A stretch of DNA of 21,826 nt from a virus, in IMG/VR virus record IMGVR_UViG_3300010885_033321, positions 1 through 21,826 of that record. One strand, 5' to 3'. The notes under the pieces were generated by a model, which was not told the origin of the DNA, did not search any database, and worked only from the letters and a program-made list of their open reading frames with translations. Made by a program: the position numbers and the translations under genes. Below, piece after piece: positions 7,508 through 13,969 of this stretch (its first letter is position 1; every line of letters starts with the position of its first letter).

Positions 7508-7514
7508 ATTTATA
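7507..7514 (+). promoter_or_regulatory. TATTTATA promoter-like element for the Nudix gene
   Basis: TATTTATA ends 7 nt before the ATG at 7522, and its first base is also the first base of the divergent DUF192 start codon. With only 14 nt between the two start codons, both promoters must overlap the start of the opposing gene. Confidence 0.45.
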
Positions 7515-7521
7515 ATTATCT

Positions 7522-7938
7522 ATGAAAAAGTTTAGAAGAAGTGCTGGTGTTATATTAAAGCATGGTGACGAGGTTTTACTTTGTAAACGATCACCTGATG
7601 AGACAATGCCAAATGTATGGTCAATACCATCAGGAGGGATTGAAGAAGGTGAATCACCAGGTCAGGCTGCGATCAGAGAGTTCCATGAAGAAACTAATAT
7701 TGAGATTGGAACAAATTTGGAACTTGTTGGAATGATAGATAAGTTTAACGATGATGGAACCAAAAGAGGAATAATGTTTGTATTCTCTCAAGAGAGTAAG
7801 GATAAGAAACAACCGGACTTAGAGAAGGCAACACACGGACACGAACACACCGAATGTAGATACTTCAAGGTAGATGAAATGCCAAAACAAAAAGAAAACC
7901 AAGAATTATATAAAATCATAAAAAAAGTTATGAAATAG
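7522..7938 (+). CDS. Nudix hydrolase
   Basis: The 138-aa single-domain protein has the Nudix box at residues 39-61: GIEEGES ... AAIREFHEETNI, fitting GX5EX7REUXEEXGU with its catalytic glutamates (REFHEE). The preceding strand, SAGVILKHGDEVLLCKRS, is typical of the MutT-like fold. Nudix enzymes cleave nucleoside diphosphates linked to another group X. The substrate here cannot be read from the sequence; candidates are oxidised or excess dNTPs, NAD-like compounds or capped RNA. It is an isolated gene with its own promoter-like site, divergent from DUF192. Its association with RNA-repair genes further downstream would fit a role in nucleotide or RNA-end processing, but that is inference. Confidence 0.93.
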   Translation: MKKFRRSAGVILKHGDEVLLCKRSPDETMPNVWSIPSGGIEEGESPGQAAIREFHEETNIEIGTNLELVGMIDKFNDDGTKRGIMFVFSQESKDKKQPDLEKATHGHEHTECRYFKVDEMPKQKENQELYKIIKKVMK

Positions 7939-7961
7939 TTTTTTAGTTAGGAAAGATTTAT

Positions 7962-7969
7962 TACATTTG
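7962..7969 (+). promoter_or_regulatory. Bacteroidota-type -7 element TACATTTG
   Basis: TACATTTG fits TAnnTTTG and ends 16 nt before the ATG at 7986. A T-rich stretch near 7939-7945 is a weak candidate for the -33 element. Confidence 0.5.
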
Positions 7970-7985
7970 TAGAAATAAATCACAT

Positions 7986-8258
7986 ATGACAAAGACAACA
8001 TTCAATATCAAGATTATGAACGAGAAGTTCGGAACGTTACTTTCTGAGACTTTCGTTGACCCAATTCAATTCAAAATATTCTTAAAGATGGTTGATGGGG
8101 CCTTGAATCTTAATGTTGATTTGTCGTATTACGATGGTGATACGTTCTTAGTTCACATTCCTAATAAAATTTTAAAGGAATCTGTAGTGATTACTGGAAC
8201 AGAACAAGTATCTTTGTCAGAACAAGTTAGAAACAAAATTGAAACCTTAGTATCGTAA
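7986..8258 (+). CDS. Small protein of unknown function
   Basis: A 90-aa soluble protein (MTKTTFNIKIMNEKFGTLLSE...) with predicted beta-strands at both ends (TFNIKIM; TFLVHIP; SVVITGTEQ). It contains no Cys/His cluster, signal peptide or recognised motif. It is the first gene after a clear TAnnTTTG promoter, and the lipoprotein gene follows after 2 nt, so the two form an operon. I cannot assign a function. Confidence 0.75.
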   Translation: MTKTTFNIKIMNEKFGTLLSETFVDPIQFKIFLKMVDGALNLNVDLSYYDGDTFLVHIPNKILKESVVITGTEQVSLSEQVRNKIETLVS

Positions 8259-8260
8259 TT

Positions 8261-8695
8261 ATGAAAAATGTATTGTATCTCGTATTATTTGTGTTGTCAT
8301 TAACGTCTTGTACTAAACAGGATTTTACGTCTCAACAACCATTACCACCACAACCAATCGTGACCGACTCAACTTTTGTTGATAATGCGTTTAGTTTGAA
8401 GAATACAACATGGGTAATTACTAAAGTGTTAAATACTCAAATGAATGACGACCCAAGATCTGACACCCTTAAATTCATTAGTAATACCATTTACTCATTC
8501 AATGGTGTCCAAGCGACCTATAGTATTTACTCAACACCATCAGGTTATAAGTTAAATTTGAATAATACTCAGTGGGGTCACATCTGTGGAAGTTTAGTTG
8601 AATATAACTTAACTAGCGGAAAAATTGAAAGTAACCAATTTAACGATGTCTTTACTGGAGACTTTGCGGTTAAGATTTGGATGTATAAACAATAG
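8261..8695 (+). CDS. Phage-encoded lipoprotein
   Basis: The 144-aa protein has a lipoprotein signal peptide: a short basic start (MKN), a hydrophobic core, and the lipobox LTSC at residues 14-17. Cys17 would be lipidated and the protein anchored in the outer or inner membrane. The mature part begins with a Gln/Pro linker (QQPLPPQPIV), then an antiparallel beta-rich domain (WVITKVL, TLKFISNTIYSFNG, TYSIYSTPSGYKLNLN, FAVKIWMYK) like small lipocalin-like or META-type lipoproteins of Bacteroidota. A phage lipoprotein could block superinfection at the receptor, or take part in lysis; neither is shown. It is followed by a structured 3' region and a terminator. Confidence 0.85.
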   Translation: MKNVLYLVLFVLSLTSCTKQDFTSQQPLPPQPIVTDSTFVDNAFSLKNTTWVITKVLNTQMNDDPRSDTLKFISNTIYSFNGVQATYSIYSTPSGYKLNLNNTQWGHICGSLVEYNLTSGKIESNQFNDVFTGDFAVKIWMYKQ

Positions 8696-8760
8696 TTTCT
8701 TTGTTTGTGTCTTTAAAACAAAGTGGTGGAGAGTTGACATATTCAATGTCGGCCCAAAAT
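8696..8760 (+). other. Short structured 3' untranslated region
   Basis: No gene is seen. Two inverted repeats lie between the lipoprotein stop and the terminator: CTTTGTTT (8699-8706) with AAACAAAG (8716-8723), and a short GACAT/ATGTC pair near 8735-8752. They may be 3' UTR structures or chance pairings in AT-rich DNA. Confidence 0.25.
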
Positions 8761-8788
8761 AAAGGTGAGGTAATACTCACCTTTTTTT
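8761..8788 (+). terminator. Rho-independent terminator after the lipoprotein gene
   Basis: A perfect 9-bp stem AAAGGTGAG / CTCACCTTT with loop GTAATA is followed by T-rich sequence. It separates the 7986-8695 operon from the 8823 operon. Confidence 0.9.
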
Positions 8789-8798
8789 ATTTTCGTTA

Positions 8799-8806
8799 TA
8801 TTTATA
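8799..8806 (+). promoter_or_regulatory. TATTTATA promoter-like element with a 16-nt leader
   Basis: TATTTATA ends 16 nt before the ATG at 8823. The DNA between it and the ATG (TAATAAAAATTCTAAT) nearly matches the corresponding leader of the gene at 18167, so these two genes seem to share a promoter plus 5' UTR. Confidence 0.55.
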
Positions 8807-8822
8807 TAATAAAAATTCTAAT

Positions 8823-9785
8823 ATGAAAAGCAAATTATTTTTAGAAGAGGGTGAAATATCAAGAATCCTTAATATGCACAAAAAGGCAATCCAAGAACAA
8901 ATCAATGTTAACGGCGACGAAGTAGAAACTAATAAAGTCCAAATGGATGAGGAATTACGTGGTGGAAACGGTGCGGAACAAAAGGGAATTAGAATGGTCG
9001 GAGATAAAACTGAAGTGACATTAAATGCTGATGTTAGTCTTGAGGGTTCAAATGGTGGTAGTGAGTTAAAAATATTTAAAGGTGCAATATTAAAAGGTAT
9101 ACCTGGTAAATCACAACTTAAATCAGATGGTAAAATTGCGGCACAATATGTTGATACATTAACCGGAGCAGCCGGAACCTCAACAAATAATAGGGCGGTT
9201 GTGTATTATAATTGTAAATCAGGAAAACTTAGAACTGAGGGTAATACAAATGACTATTATGCGGGTATATTTGATTATTCAGTTGGGCAAAAAACATTTT
9301 ATCCTGAGATGGCATTTAAAGGAATGTTAACAGCTGTTTGTTACAATAACGCAAAGACTTCGGCGAAAGATACGGAAAATAACGCAGGTGGTGGAGGAGC
9401 CACTATAAAATCAAAATGTCCAAAACTTGAAAAGACTTATTTAGATAAGGGTTATGTGATGATTACACAAAAAAGATATCAAGAACTTGCAAATGATAAA
9501 ACAAGAGTAAGAAAATACAAATGGTGTCCTATTAGTAAAACTAATCTTTATTTCGCTAAAGTAGTTGGTGGTGGATCAGGTGGTGGAGGAAAAGTCGGTG
9601 GTGGATCAGGTGGCGGTGGATCACTACCGTTTGAGTACAATGAGGTTATGACAGCGATAAATACTAAATGTCCTGCGACTGCCGGAGGTGGTAGCTCTAC
9701 GGGTACGGGAATTGATGTTGACCTTGATTCACAAAAAGAGATACCGACACCTAAAATGCCTACGGAGGTTTATAATGGATTATAA
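8823..9785 (+). CDS. Leader-bearing Gly-rich protein, probable virion component
   Basis: The 320-aa protein starts MKSKLFLEEGEISRILNM and reaches an I-Q-E site (residues 23-25), the pattern of the packaging-type leaders in this window. The body (about 45-185) is beta-rich and Gly/Ser/Thr-rich (VTLNADVSLEG; GAILKGIPGKSQLK). A second part (about 197-246) has conserved-looking Cys residues (KCPKLEKTYLDKGYVMITQKRY; KWCPISKTNLYF). A tandem decapeptide linker, VGGGSGGGGK-VGGGSGGGGS (about 248-267), joins this to a short C-terminal part with another Cys. The architecture of flexible Gly linkers between small domains fits a structural or capsid-internal protein; no enzyme motif is seen. It shares a transcript with the peptidoglycan-binding gene that follows. 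Confidence 0.85.
   Translation: MKSKLFLEEGEISRILNMHKKAIQEQINVNGDEVETNKVQMDEELRGGNGAEQKGIRMVGDKTEVTLNADVSLEGSNGGSELKIFKGAILKGIPGKSQLKSDGKIAAQYVDTLTGAAGTSTNNRAVVYYNCKSGKLRTEGNTNDYYAGIFDYSVGQKTFYPEMAFKGMLTAVCYNNAKTSAKDTENNAGGGGATIKSKCPKLEKTYLDKGYVMITQKRYQELANDKTRVRKYKWCPISKTNLYFAKVVGGGSGGGGKVGGGSGGGGSLPFEYNEVMTAINTKCPATAGGGSSTGTGIDVDLDSQKEIPTPKMPTEVYNGL
9564..9623 (+). repeat. Tandem 30-bp repeat encoding a Gly4Ser-like linker
   Basis: Two adjacent 30-bp units (9564-9593 and 9594-9623) differ at only a few bases and encode V-GGGS-GGGG-K and V-GGGS-GGGG-S. The in-frame duplication extends the linker of the 8823 protein. Confidence 0.85.
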
Positions 9786-9804
9786 TAAAAAAAATATAAT
9801 AGAT

Positions 9805-10014
9805 ATGAGCAAAATTAAAATAACACAACAACAAATGAGAAAACTACAAGAATCGCTTAACGAAAGTGTTATTGTAGAACAAACAAAAGATCAAGTGGTT
9901 GAAATTCAAAACAGATTAAATTCCTGTTTTTCGGCGGGTTTAACGGTTGATGGAATTGCTGGTAAAAATACAAGAGCTGCAATTGAAAAATTCACCGATT
10001 ATAGATTTTCTTAA
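9805..10014 (+). CDS. Leader-bearing peptidoglycan-binding-domain protein
   Basis: The real start is the ATG at 9805 (69 aa); the frame is open further upstream, but only through a GTG and the end of the previous gene. The protein begins MSKIKITQQQMRKLQESLNE, a packaging-type leader with L-Q-E (14-16) and I-V-E (23-25) as possible cleavage sites. Residues 31-66 match a PG_binding_1 domain: VVEIQNRLN ... GLTVDGIAGKNTRAAIEKF. Such domains bind cell-wall glycan. With no lytic domain attached, a role in the virion or at the wall during infection or lysis is likely. It is coupled to the 8823 gene (19 nt downstream) and followed by a terminator. Confidence 0.85.
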   Translation: MSKIKITQQQMRKLQESLNESVIVEQTKDQVVEIQNRLNSCFSAGLTVDGIAGKNTRAAIEKFTDYRFS

Positions 10015-10033
10015 TTGATGATAAAACATTGAT

Positions 10034-10058
10034 AAGGGAGATTAGTCTCCCTTTTTTT
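10034..10058 (+). terminator. Rho-independent terminator after the peptidoglycan-binding gene
   Basis: The perfect 8-bp stem AAGGGAGA / TCTCCCTT with loop TTAG is followed by a run of Ts. It lies between two convergent genes. On the minus strand the T-run is missing, so it mainly serves the plus-strand operon. Confidence 0.9.
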
Positions 10059-10069
10059 GTGCTTATAAA

Positions 10070-10444
10070 TTAACCGATATTTGCTCCACTAACATCTTTA
10101 ATTTCAAGATCAGGGAAAAGACCATTAAAGTAATCGTACACTGCGTTCCTCAAATGTCTTGATACTATATGATAAGGAATTACTTCCTCCATTTCACGGT
10201 CAACAGAATAATCATAATATAAATCCTTAGAATTTTTTCTGTACACAAATAACGGTTGACCCTCCGAATCCATTAGGTATATTGAATTATGGGCCTCTCC
10301 CCAAGACTTAACACCTTGTTTCAACATATTAATAAACATATTTTTATACTTTGGGTATTCATCGGCATATTCGGCATCCCAACGATTTCTTTTAAAAGTT
10401 TCGCTTAATAATATGAGTTGATGTTCGTTGATTATAATTTTCAT
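10070..10444 (-). CDS. Leader-bearing small protein, unknown function
   Basis: A 124-aa protein starting MKIIINEHQLILLSETFKRN. The leader closely parallels that of the 11555 gene (MKNILITENQLKFISEAL), with L-S-E at 13-15 as the candidate cleavage site. The remaining roughly 110 residues form a mixed alpha/beta domain (NSIYLMDSEGQPLFVYRKNS; IPYHIVSRHLRNAVYDYFNGLF) that I do not recognise. It is the only leader-bearing gene on the minus strand. It is divergent from the kinase gene, from which it is separated by a 41-bp promoter region. Confidence 0.8.
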   Translation of the reverse strand: MKIIINEHQLILLSETFKRNRWDAEYADEYPKYKNMFINMLKQGVKSWGEAHNSIYLMDSEGQPLFVYRKNSKDLYYDYSVDREMEEVIPYHIVSRHLRNAVYDYFNGLFPDLEIKDVSGANIG

Positions 10445-10449
10445 ATATT

Positions 10450-10457
10450 GATAAATA
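10450..10457 (-). promoter_or_regulatory. TATTTATC promoter-like element, 5 nt before ATG
   Basis: On the minus strand TATTTATC-AATAT-ATG. It shares the 41-bp divergent spacer with a TAnnTTTG element facing the other way, so the two promoter classes stand side by side. Confidence 0.5.
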
Positions 10458-10473
10458 TTATCAAAATGTTTAT

Positions 10474-10481
10474 TATATTTG
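10474..10481 (+). promoter_or_regulatory. Bacteroidota-type -7 element TATATTTG, 4 nt before ATG
   Basis: TATATTTG-TACT-ATG fits TAnnTTTG exactly. With only 4 nt to the start codon, transcription should begin at or very near the ATG of the kinase gene, giving a leaderless mRNA. Confidence 0.6.
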
Positions 10482-10485
10482 TACT

Positions 10486-10875
10486 ATGGAAAAAATGATA
10501 TATTTAGTTAGAGGAATACCGGGAAGTGGTAAATCTACATTTGCAAAACAATTAACCCCAAATGTATTTGAAGCTGACCATTATTTTTATGATAATGACG
10601 ATAACTACAATTTTATTGCGTCTGAAATAAAAGAGGCTCATAAAGAGTGTCAACAATATGTTGGATATGCTATGGAGTCAAACACACCAAAAATTGCAGT
10701 ATCAAACACATTCACACAAGAGTGGGAACTTCAACCATATTATGAATTGGCAATTAAGTATGGTTATTACGTGACATCTATTATTGTGGAAAATAGACAT
10801 GGTAGTGTAAACGAACACGGAGTCCCTGAGGACAAAATTGAGATTATGAAAAATAGATTTGAAATAAAATTATAA
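10486..10875 (+). CDS. P-loop kinase, polynucleotide-kinase/N4BP2-like
   Basis: The 129-aa protein has a Walker A loop GIPGSGKST (residues 10-18), a DxD/E-type segment EAD (29-31) and a phosphate-sensor region NTFT (74-77). The C-terminal signature HGVPEDKIEIMKNRFE resembles the lid of 5'-polynucleotide-kinase-like and N4BP2L1-like proteins. The likely reaction is ATP-dependent phosphorylation of a 5'-OH end of RNA or DNA, although small P-loop kinases of this class can have other substrates. It lacks the C-terminal phosphatase domain of T4 Pnkp. That gap may be filled by the metallophosphoesterase gene that starts within its stop codon (shared TAATG). The pairing suggests an end-healing module. 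Confidence 0.85.
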   Translation: MEKMIYLVRGIPGSGKSTFAKQLTPNVFEADHYFYDNDDNYNFIASEIKEAHKECQQYVGYAMESNTPKIAVSNTFTQEWELQPYYELAIKYGYYVTSIIVENRHGSVNEHGVPEDKIEIMKNRFEIKL

Positions 10876-11528
10876 TGAAATTTGATAAAATATTAACTAG
10901 TGGTGTTGTTTGGATAACTTCAGACACACACTACAACCATAAAAACATATGTAGAGGTGTTACTAATTGGAGAACAAAAGATGGTGATGTTCCTGATTGG
11001 AGTACACGAGACTTTCCAACATTGGATGTGATGAACTCTGCATTGGTAGATAATATCAACTCAAAAGTTGGTCAGGATGATACCTTAATTATGTTGGGTG
11101 ATGTATCGTTTGGTGGATTTGAAAACATTGGAATTTTCTTGAACAGACTGGTATGTAAAAACATTCACTTGGTTCTTGGAAATCACGATCACCACATTAG
11201 AAACAACAGAGATAACATCAAAGATATGTTCTTATCTGTTAGTGATTACTTACAGGTTAATGTTGTTGGTGCTGACTTTGTGATGACTCACTACCCATTT
11301 GAAAGTTGGAATGGTCTTAACAAAGGTGTTATTCACCTTCACGGACACGTTCACTTACCTATGAATAGAAAGTGGGGTAAAGGAAAACGTTTGGATGTTG
11401 GTGTGGACGGTAATAACTTATATCCGTATAGTTTAACAGAGATTGTTCACATGATGGATAAACGAGAGATTGCGTCTCAAATGGATGACGACCATCATTT
11501 AGATGATATAGATGGAGTTGTAGGTTAA
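10875..11528 (+). CDS. Calcineurin-like metallophosphoesterase
   Basis: The 217-aa protein has all metal-binding motifs of the calcineurin-like family: D-x-H (D17, H19 in SDTHYNH), GD at 75-76 (MLGDVSFGG), GNHD (102-105), H139 (THYPFE) and GHVH (157-160). It has no signal peptide, so it is cytoplasmic. Related small phosphoesterases hydrolyse phosphomonoesters or diesters, including 2',3'-cyclic phosphates and nucleotide messengers. The exact substrate is not visible. Its ATG overlaps the stop of the kinase gene, implying coupled translation and a shared pathway, most likely processing of broken RNA ends. The acidic His-Asp-rich tail (MDDDHHLDDID) is not part of the usual domain. Confidence 0.92.
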   Translation: MKFDKILTSGVVWITSDTHYNHKNICRGVTNWRTKDGDVPDWSTRDFPTLDVMNSALVDNINSKVGQDDTLIMLGDVSFGGFENIGIFLNRLVCKNIHLVLGNHDHHIRNNRDNIKDMFLSVSDYLQVNVVGADFVMTHYPFESWNGLNKGVIHLHGHVHLPMNRKWGKGKRLDVGVDGNNLYPYSLTEIVHMMDKREIASQMDDDHHLDDIDGVVG

Positions 11529-11543
11529 ATTACAACTCCAATA

Positions 11544-11551
11544 TATTTATT
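11544..11551 (+). promoter_or_regulatory. TATTTATT promoter-like element, 3 nt before ATG
   Basis: TATATTTATT-AGT-ATG: the element lies in the 26-nt gap between the phosphoesterase stop and the ATG at 11555. Confidence 0.5.
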
Positions 11552-11554
11552 AGT

Positions 11555-12805
11555 ATGAAAAATATTCTTATTACCGAAAATCAATTAAAGTTTATTAGTG
11601 AAGCCTTAGGGGTCCCTAATACTGTCTTGGATGCTGCTCAAATATTATATGATTTAGTTGAACGAGACATAAAATCAATAAACACTGTTGAAGATAAATA
11701 TAATTTTGAGGGTGATTTTGATTTTGTGTTGGGGGATAAGAAAAAAATCAAAATTGATTCTTACGAACTTGAAGTAGAAATAGAAAAAATAGAAGGTCGC
11801 GGAGATGGAGTGTTAGATATCATGTCAATGGGAATGGGTGCAGGGTTTTCATTTAATAGAGATGTCTACATGAAAGAAACTGAAACATCAACAACTTTGG
11901 AATTAACAATAACTTTCGCTGTTGGTGAAAATTGGGAACCTTCAGGGCTTATTGAAAAAATGGAAGAAGACAAAGATGCTCAAATTGCGTCTTTGGCTCA
12001 CGAGATAAAACACAAATACGATAAACAATCCAAAAAGTTCGGTTTGATTGGTCCTGACGCAACATATCAAGCCACTCAAAGAAGAGGTAGTTTAGGTATA
12101 CCTGCGTTAGATAGAGTTTTCTTTAGGTACTTGTATTACATACATGGGGTTGAAAATCTTGTTAGACCTGTTGAGGTTGCATCTTCAATGAGAAGTAAAA
12201 ATATTACAAAATCACAATTTTTAAATTTTTTACAAAACAATAGAGTGTTTAAAGAATTAGTTGATATCAAGAATTTTACATTTGAAGATTTTATCAATCA
12301 ATTGAAAGAAAATGAAGATAGGTTGGATGCTCTTATTGAATATATAGATGAAGATCCGTCAAACATGACTTTAGATGAAAAAATAAATAGAGTGTTGGAA
12401 GTTGCTTACATTGACTTGGTTAATAACAGAATGGAAATTTTTGTTCAAATGACCGACCATCATATGGATGATATGTTAAAATTTGGAATGCAACTTGGGG
12501 TTTTACCACCACACTTGGAAGATAAAGTTAAAGAATTAGAAAAAACAGATGAGGTTAGAAAAAAATTCTTATCGTATGTTATGAAATATGAAAAGAACCC
12601 AACCAAATTTTTTGAGGATGAGATAGAAAACTTCCAATATATTGCAAACAAAATGTTAAAGAAAATATCTAAATTATATGCCATGGCAAAAGATGATAAT
12701 CAACCTGTTAGTGAATCAATTATCAATTGGGAACTACACCAAAAACTAATGGAAAAAAAATACGGTAAAAGAAAAATAGAAACCGAATTTAAATTCAAAA
12801 AATAG
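11555..12805 (+). CDS. Leader-bearing protein with an HExxH motif, putative metalloprotease
   Basis: The 416-aa protein starts with the packaging-type leader MKNILITENQLKFISEAL (candidate site I-S-E at 14-16). After a beta-rich region (about 50-125), residues 145-155 read ASLAHEIKHKY. This is a hydrophobic helix containing HExxH (H149, E150, H153), the zinc-binding signature of metalloproteases. A glutamate in NLVRPVEVAS (E207), about 54 residues later on a predicted helix, is a candidate third zinc ligand. The C-terminal half is helical and charged. If active, it would be a protease packaged with or matured inside the virion, acting on prohead or host proteins; this is inference. It is transcribed alone, 26 nt after the phosphoesterase gene. 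Confidence 0.8.
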   Translation: MKNILITENQLKFISEALGVPNTVLDAAQILYDLVERDIKSINTVEDKYNFEGDFDFVLGDKKKIKIDSYELEVEIEKIEGRGDGVLDIMSMGMGAGFSFNRDVYMKETETSTTLELTITFAVGENWEPSGLIEKMEEDKDAQIASLAHEIKHKYDKQSKKFGLIGPDATYQATQRRGSLGIPALDRVFFRYLYYIHGVENLVRPVEVASSMRSKNITKSQFLNFLQNNRVFKELVDIKNFTFEDFINQLKENEDRLDALIEYIDEDPSNMTLDEKINRVLEVAYIDLVNNRMEIFVQMTDHHMDDMLKFGMQLGVLPPHLEDKVKELEKTDEVRKKFLSYVMKYEKNPTKFFEDEIENFQYIANKMLKKISKLYAMAKDDNQPVSESIINWELHQKLMEKKYGKRKIETEFKFKK

Positions 12806-12828
12806 TAGTCAAATCTAATTTTATTTAT

Positions 12829-12836
12829 TATCTTTG
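12829..12836 (+). promoter_or_regulatory. Bacteroidota-type -7 element TATCTTTG, 5 nt before ATG
   Basis: TATCTTTG-TTTCC-ATG starts the 12842-15782 operon. It fits TAnnTTTG exactly and implies a leaderless first gene. Confidence 0.6.
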
Positions 12837-12841
12837 TTTCC

Positions 12842-13069
12842 ATGTGGACAACTAAAGAAACTAAAAGAGAATATCGTGGTGTTGAGATCGTCAAGTATGA
12901 AGGATCCAAGATGAAGGATATTTTCCGAAAAAAAGACCCAAGAACATTTCAAAGTGGTGATAGTAAGTACACTAAATGGCATTCGTATGAAACTACCATT
13001 GATGGTGTAAAATATGATTTTGACAAGTTGAAAGACGTGAAAGAATTCATTGACTCCAAATTGAAATGA
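12842..13069 (+). CDS. Small basic protein of unknown function
   Basis: A 75-aa Lys-rich protein (MWTTKETKREYRGVEIVKYEGSK...) with predicted strands (YRGVEIVKYE; HSYETTIDGVKYDF) and a C-terminal helix (KDVKEFIDSKL). It could bind nucleic acid but has no diagnostic motif. It is the first gene of a long overlapping operon directly after a TAnnTTTG promoter; its stop overlaps the next ATG (ATGA). Confidence 0.75.
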   Translation: MWTTKETKREYRGVEIVKYEGSKMKDIFRKKDPRTFQSGDSKYTKWHSYETTIDGVKYDFDKLKDVKEFIDSKLK

Positions 13070-13248
13070 AAAAACCTTGTAAAGAATGTCCCCACTCCAT
13101 TCGTAATCGTCACAACGATATGATTGTTGATTTCGGTCGTAGAACTGGTAAACAACATAATTGTCATATGACGGATGGTGTAAAAGATTTGTGGAATGTT
13201 ACTGATAAAAAATTAGAATGTTATGGCAGCAAAAAAGATAGAAACTAA
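13066..13248 (+). CDS. DUF6283-like small cysteine protein
   Basis: A 60-aa protein with the pattern PCKECPH (C5, C8), HNCHM (C33) and ECYGS (C52). This matches my recollection of the DUF6283 family, common in actinobacteria and phages. The four cysteines with nearby histidines suggest binding of a zinc ion or an iron-sulphur cluster. No enzymatic function is established that I know of. It overlaps its upstream neighbour by 4 nt and its downstream neighbour by 26 nt. Confidence 0.75.
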   Translation: MKKPCKECPHSIRNRHNDMIVDFGRRTGKQHNCHMTDGVKDLWNVTDKKLECYGSKKDRN

Positions 13249-13591
13249 ATTTGGATCATATATGGAAAGAGAAAATGACCCTACAAAATTGACTGGTGAT
13301 AAAATCAAGGTCTTTGTGGAAAGATTAAAAAAACTTGGAATTGAAGTTAAACTTCAGGGTAACTTTCCTTGGGTTTATATTGATGAAATCTGTGGTATCA
13401 AAGTGAAAGAGAGGTTATATGGTAATCACGGTTTTACTTTGATATTCTTACCGGGTCGGACTGATAGTCCACCATCAGAGTTTACGGATATCACTGAGAC
13501 CTTCAAACTTATACGAAAATATAACAGAGAGGCTCTTTTAGTAAAAATGATGAACGATTCTCAAAAAGACGGATTGTATGATGTTGAATGA
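13223..13591 (+). CDS. Unknown 122-aa protein
   Basis: A soluble alpha/beta protein (MAAKKIETKFGSYMEREND...). A helix-rich start (KIKVFVERLKKLGIEVKL) is followed by strands WVYIDEICGIKV and FTLIFLPG, and a C-terminal helix TFKLIRKYNREALLVKM. No motif is recognised. It overlaps the previous gene by 26 nt and the next by 14 nt, so it is co-translated in the operon leading to the RNA-repair genes. Confidence 0.8.
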   Translation: MAAKKIETKFGSYMERENDPTKLTGDKIKVFVERLKKLGIEVKLQGNFPWVYIDEICGIKVKERLYGNHGFTLIFLPGRTDSPPSEFTDITETFKLIRKYNREALLVKMMNDSQKDGLYDVE

Positions 13592-13967
13592 GTTAAGGGT
13601 GGGTAGTATTGTAACCCACCCACTTTTTGGTACACCTACGAGTGTTAAAGCGATTGCCTTTAACGGACTATACATAGGGACCAAAGATGGTTTACCTCTT
13701 CATATTGACGACTTCAACCCGGTTAAATTAACTGATGAGGTTTTGGAGTTACTTCATTTTGTTAAGATGAAAGACACCGCACCTGGTATTGGTGAGTTTG
13801 ATTGGTGGGAGACGGATGATATATCGTTAACTCATATACATAAAGGTTTGTATGGTGTTCAAGGATTGAGTGGTATTAAACCGATGAGACATGTTCACGA
13901 ATTACAAAATTCGTATTTTGTGATCACAGGAAAAGAATTAGATACAATAAATTTATTAAATTTGTAA
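13578..13967 (+). CDS. LRxGxxV ... VHELQNSYFVITGKEL family protein
   Basis: The 129-aa protein begins MMLNELRVGSIVTHPLFG and ends with HVHELQNSYFVITGKELD. From memory this matches a family of about 110-130 aa that is widespread in Bacteroidota genomes, mobile elements and phages (typical form 'ELRIGNxV ... PIxLT ... VHxLQNLYFALTGxEL'). Its function is unknown. The SH3-like N-terminal strands and the 'I.PVKLTDEVL' middle are seen here too. It supports a Bacteroidota host. A second ATG directly follows the first (13581), so the exact start is ambiguous by one codon. Confidence 0.8.
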   Translation: MMLNELRVGSIVTHPLFGTPTSVKAIAFNGLYIGTKDGLPLHIDDFNPVKLTDEVLELLHFVKMKDTAPGIGEFDWWETDDISLTHIHKGLYGVQGLSGIKPMRHVHELQNSYFVITGKELDTINLLNL

Positions 13968-13969
13968 AA

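Noticed and set aside
9564-9623. Gly4Ser linker as engineered or vector sequence
   Set aside because: Codon use matches the gene, the flanking sequence is native AT-rich DNA, and no restriction-site or tag sequences were recognised around it.
9688-9804. N-terminal extension of the peptidoglycan-binding gene
   Set aside because: It needs a GTG start inside the previous gene and gives a basic, unlike-protein stretch. The ATG at 9805 gives the leader pattern shared with other genes.
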